64,000 nucleotides of DNA from Iamia sp963728655 (lineage in GTDB: Bacteria > Actinomycetota > Acidimicrobiia > Acidimicrobiales > Iamiaceae), in contig CAVSLD010000002.1 of assembly GCA_963728655.1 (NCBI GenBank), forward strand, positions 744,001 through 808,000, written 5' to 3'. The first letter of the stretch is position 1; every line of letters starts with the position of its first letter. Shown piece after piece: positions 62,678 to 64,000 of the stretch. Under the pieces are notes generated by a model, which was given only the letters and a program-made list of their open reading frames with translations, made no database searches and was not told where the DNA came from. Made by a program: the position numbers and the translations under genes.

Positions 62678-62826
62678 GTCACGGGGTGCCAGGAGCCCGA
62701 GCCGATGGGCGCGGCCCACCAGGCACGCACGGCACGGCGGAGACCCCGCCGCGGCGACGGCCCTGTCCGCTGAGGCTCCAGGCACCGCGTGACGTCCGAG
62801 CTCGGTCGGCCCGGCACCGCGCGACC
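62678..62826. repeat. dispersed repeat with inverted GTCACGGGGTGCCA ends, copy B
   Basis: Begins GTCACGGGGTGCCAGGAG and ends CTCCAGGCACCGCGTGACGT near 62,795, with a further GGCACCGCGCGACC ending at 62,826. Related to 6,256-6,437. Confidence 0.7.
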
Positions 62827-62837
62827 AGCGCGAGGGA

Positions 62838-63498
62838 TCAAGGACGTGGGGGGCGGGGCGACATGAGCGCCAGCGGGGTGCGCAGCCCGAGGTCCTGGTG
62901 GCGGATGCTGGCGATGGAGCGCCCGGCCTGGACGGCCTCCCGCACCGGCGACAGCCGGGGGCCCAGGGCGGCCGCCGAGGCGGCCAGGTCCGGGGCCACC
63001 AGGGCCAGCCCGAAGGAGCGCACCCCCGCGCCGGGCGTCGCGGCCGGCCGTGGGTCGGGCCCACCACCTCGAGCACCAGCTCGCCGACCACGAAGAACGC
63101 CTGCACCACCGGGTCGCCGGTCGGGCCGACGTGGTCCCGACGCCGTCGCTCGACCAGGCCGAGGCGGGACGCGGCCGTGGCCGTGCGGTCCAGGTCGTCG
63201 GTGAGCAGCACGATGTGGTCGACCTGGGTCGACGCCGTTGGGGTGGGTCGCCGGAGAGCACGGCGGCTCGTCGGCGATGCGGGTGGGCAGGCCGTCGAGG
63301 GCCGGGGGTGCCTCGTCGACCAGGCCCCGCAGCGACCAGCCCACGACGGCCTCGCCCGCGTCGGGTCCCACCAGCGCGCACTCGCACCCCGCCGATGCGG
63401 GAGGTGCGTCGTCGTCCACCGCGAAGCCCGCCCGCGCCCAGCCCTCCGGGCTCCTCGGCCACGTCGAGGGCCACGACCTCCGGGGTGGTCTCGTGCAC
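62838..63498 (-). CDS. VOC/glyoxalase-like protein, multiply frameshifted
   Basis: GTG at 63,498 opens VHETTPEVVALDVAEEPG. Sensible coding continues in other frames: WARAGFAVDDDAPPASAGCECALVGPDAGEAVVG, VDHIVLLTDDLDRTATAASRLGL with the first-repeat His, QAFFVVGELVLEVVGPTHGR, and GLALVAPDLAASAAALGPRLSPVREAVQAGRSIASIRH at the end. At least three one-base losses. Two-domain glyoxalase pattern; substrate unknown. Confidence 0.7.
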
Positions 63499-63536
63499 CG
63501 CGCCACCGTACGGCCCCCGCTGCGCCCGCCCCCGCC

Positions 63537-63588
63537 CGTACTGGTGAGGTCTCCCCGTCGCCGACGACCGGGAGACCTCACCAGTACG
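63537..63588. repeat. GTACTGGTGA-type palindromic repeat (perfect arms)
   Basis: CGTACTGGTGAGGTCTCCC and its exact complement are separated by CGTCGCCGACGACC. The best-preserved member of the family. Between the VOC gene and tRNA-Pro. Confidence 0.85.
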
Positions 63589-63633
63589 AGATCGGTCGGG
63601 AGGCCGGCGGGGGTGGCAGTACCGTGGCGCCGA

Positions 63634-63710
63634 CTGGCCGTGGCGCAGCTTGGTAGCGCACCTGCTTTGGGAGCAGGGGGTCGGGAGTTCGAATCTCCCC
63701 GGCCAGACCA
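63634..63710 (+). tRNA. tRNA-Pro (TGG)
   Basis: 77 nt with encoded CCA. Acceptor CTGGCCG pairs with CGGCCAG. Anticodon stem CCTGC/GCAGG encloses loop TTTGGGA, placing TGG at 34-36. Confidence 0.95.
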
Positions 63711-63733
63711 ACCAACCAACCAACCACCCACCC
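63707..63733 (+). repeat. ACCA tandem repeat on the tRNA 3' end
   Basis: The discriminator A and CCA are followed by further ACCA units then CCCACCC. Confidence 0.7.
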
Positions 63734-63826
63734 ACCGTCTCGGTCGACGGCGAGGTGGTGGCCGAGGCCACCCGGCCGCTGAGCCCGCCTGACCGAGGAC
63801 ACGGGGGTCGCCCCCGGGGGTGATCC

Positions 63827-64000
63827 TCAGGTGGCGCGGCGCCGACGGGGGACCCGCACCAGCACCCGGTAGGTGCCGGCGACCGGGACGGCCCCGAACT
63901 CGCGGGAGTCGGCCCGGGTGGCCCCGGCGTTGTCGGACCCCACCAGCATGGTCGCGTCGGGTCGGACCTCGGTGACCCGCTTCACCAGCCAACGCCCCCG
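63827..64000 (-). CDS. S26-family signal peptidase, C-terminal part
   Basis: 58 codons to the window edge; the start lies beyond 64,000. RWLVKRVTEV has the catalytic Lys-Arg region of type I signal peptidase; MLVGSDNAGATRADSREFGAVPV matches the GDNxxxSxDSRxFGxVP box. Ends VRVPRRRRAT. Could be a general signal peptidase or a nickel-SOD maturation protease, which has the same fold. Confidence 0.8.
   Translation of the reverse strand, partial: RGRWLVKRVTEVRPDATMLVGSDNAGATRADSREFGAVPVAGTYRVLVRVPRRRRAT

Overview
The window is GC-rich and densely coding, with few AT-rich spacers. Its gene content (ECF sigma factor with an RskA-type anti-sigma, F420-type LLM oxidoreductase, large two-domain PBP, acetoacetyl-CoA synthetase, fatty acyl-CoA reductase/HAD fusion, SCP-type thiolase, many GTG starts) points to an actinobacterium. 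A relative of the Acidimicrobiia such as Iamia would fit, but that placement is inference. About sixteen genes have a TAnnnT hexamer ending only 6-9 nt before the start codon and no clear Shine-Dalgarno sequence, so much of the chromosome here looks leaderless.

Layout. 1-6.2 kb: RDD membrane protein (cut by the window edge), citrate synthase, LysR regulator, HAD-acyltransferase fusion, and a frameshifted exported protein. 6.5-13.5 kb: acetoacetyl-CoA synthetase, anti-sigma/ECF sigma pair, GntR regulator, nitroreductase, two tandem small lipoproteins, acyltransferase. 13.7-19.7 kb: LarA-like DUF2088 protein coupled to a zinc-type dehydrogenase, then a fatty acyl-CoA reductase/HAD fusion divergent from a TetR gene, with a palindromic operator between them. 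19.7-25.2 kb: CMD and VOC proteins, EVE protein, ddl divergent from murF (frameshifted), MFS exporter. 25.3-29.5 kb: an unlisted 55-aa zinc-ribbon protein, D-2-hydroxyacid dehydrogenase, amidase (frameshifted), ADC-like protein, thioesterase.

29.6-35.06 kb is a small integrated element in tRNA-Val(CAC). A 46-bp 3' tRNA segment is repeated at 35,010-35,055. Inside lie an extraordinary polypurine tract next to the tRNA, decayed phage-type genes (ImmA/IrrE-like peptidase, DUF2510 protein, two-TM protein), an intact pair of small membrane/coiled-coil genes, and an internal 80-bp duplication. No integrase was recognised.

35.4-49.1 kb: PilZ-like protein, threonine aldolase-like enzyme coupled to an alkyl-DHAP-synthase-like flavoprotein, acyl-CoA ligase, thiolase and carotenoid oxygenase genes, beta-lactamase-family hydrolase, LLM oxidoreductase, class A PBP, zinc-ribbon coiled-coil protein, membrane protein. 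49.5-58.8 kb: SMP-30 protein and a seven-gene nucleoside-salvage operon (BMP lipoprotein, ATPase, two permeases, cytidine deaminase, thymidine phosphorylase, PhyH oxygenase). 59-64 kb: TetR regulator with operator, ferritin-like diiron protein, enoyl-CoA hydratase, VOC protein, tRNA-Pro(TGG) and a partial S26 signal peptidase. Several genes here are interrupted by single-base indels.

Two themes stand out. One is a set of related intergenic repeats: palindromes beginning GTACTGGTGA, and 62-bp-period tandem arrays beginning GTACTGGTCAGG. Both tandem arrays sit between convergent genes and carry hairpins, so they may act as bidirectional terminators. The other is the run of single-base frameshifts, including one in murF, which is normally essential. 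That suggests residual sequencing error at homopolymers, at least in part, and the broken genes should be read with that in mind.
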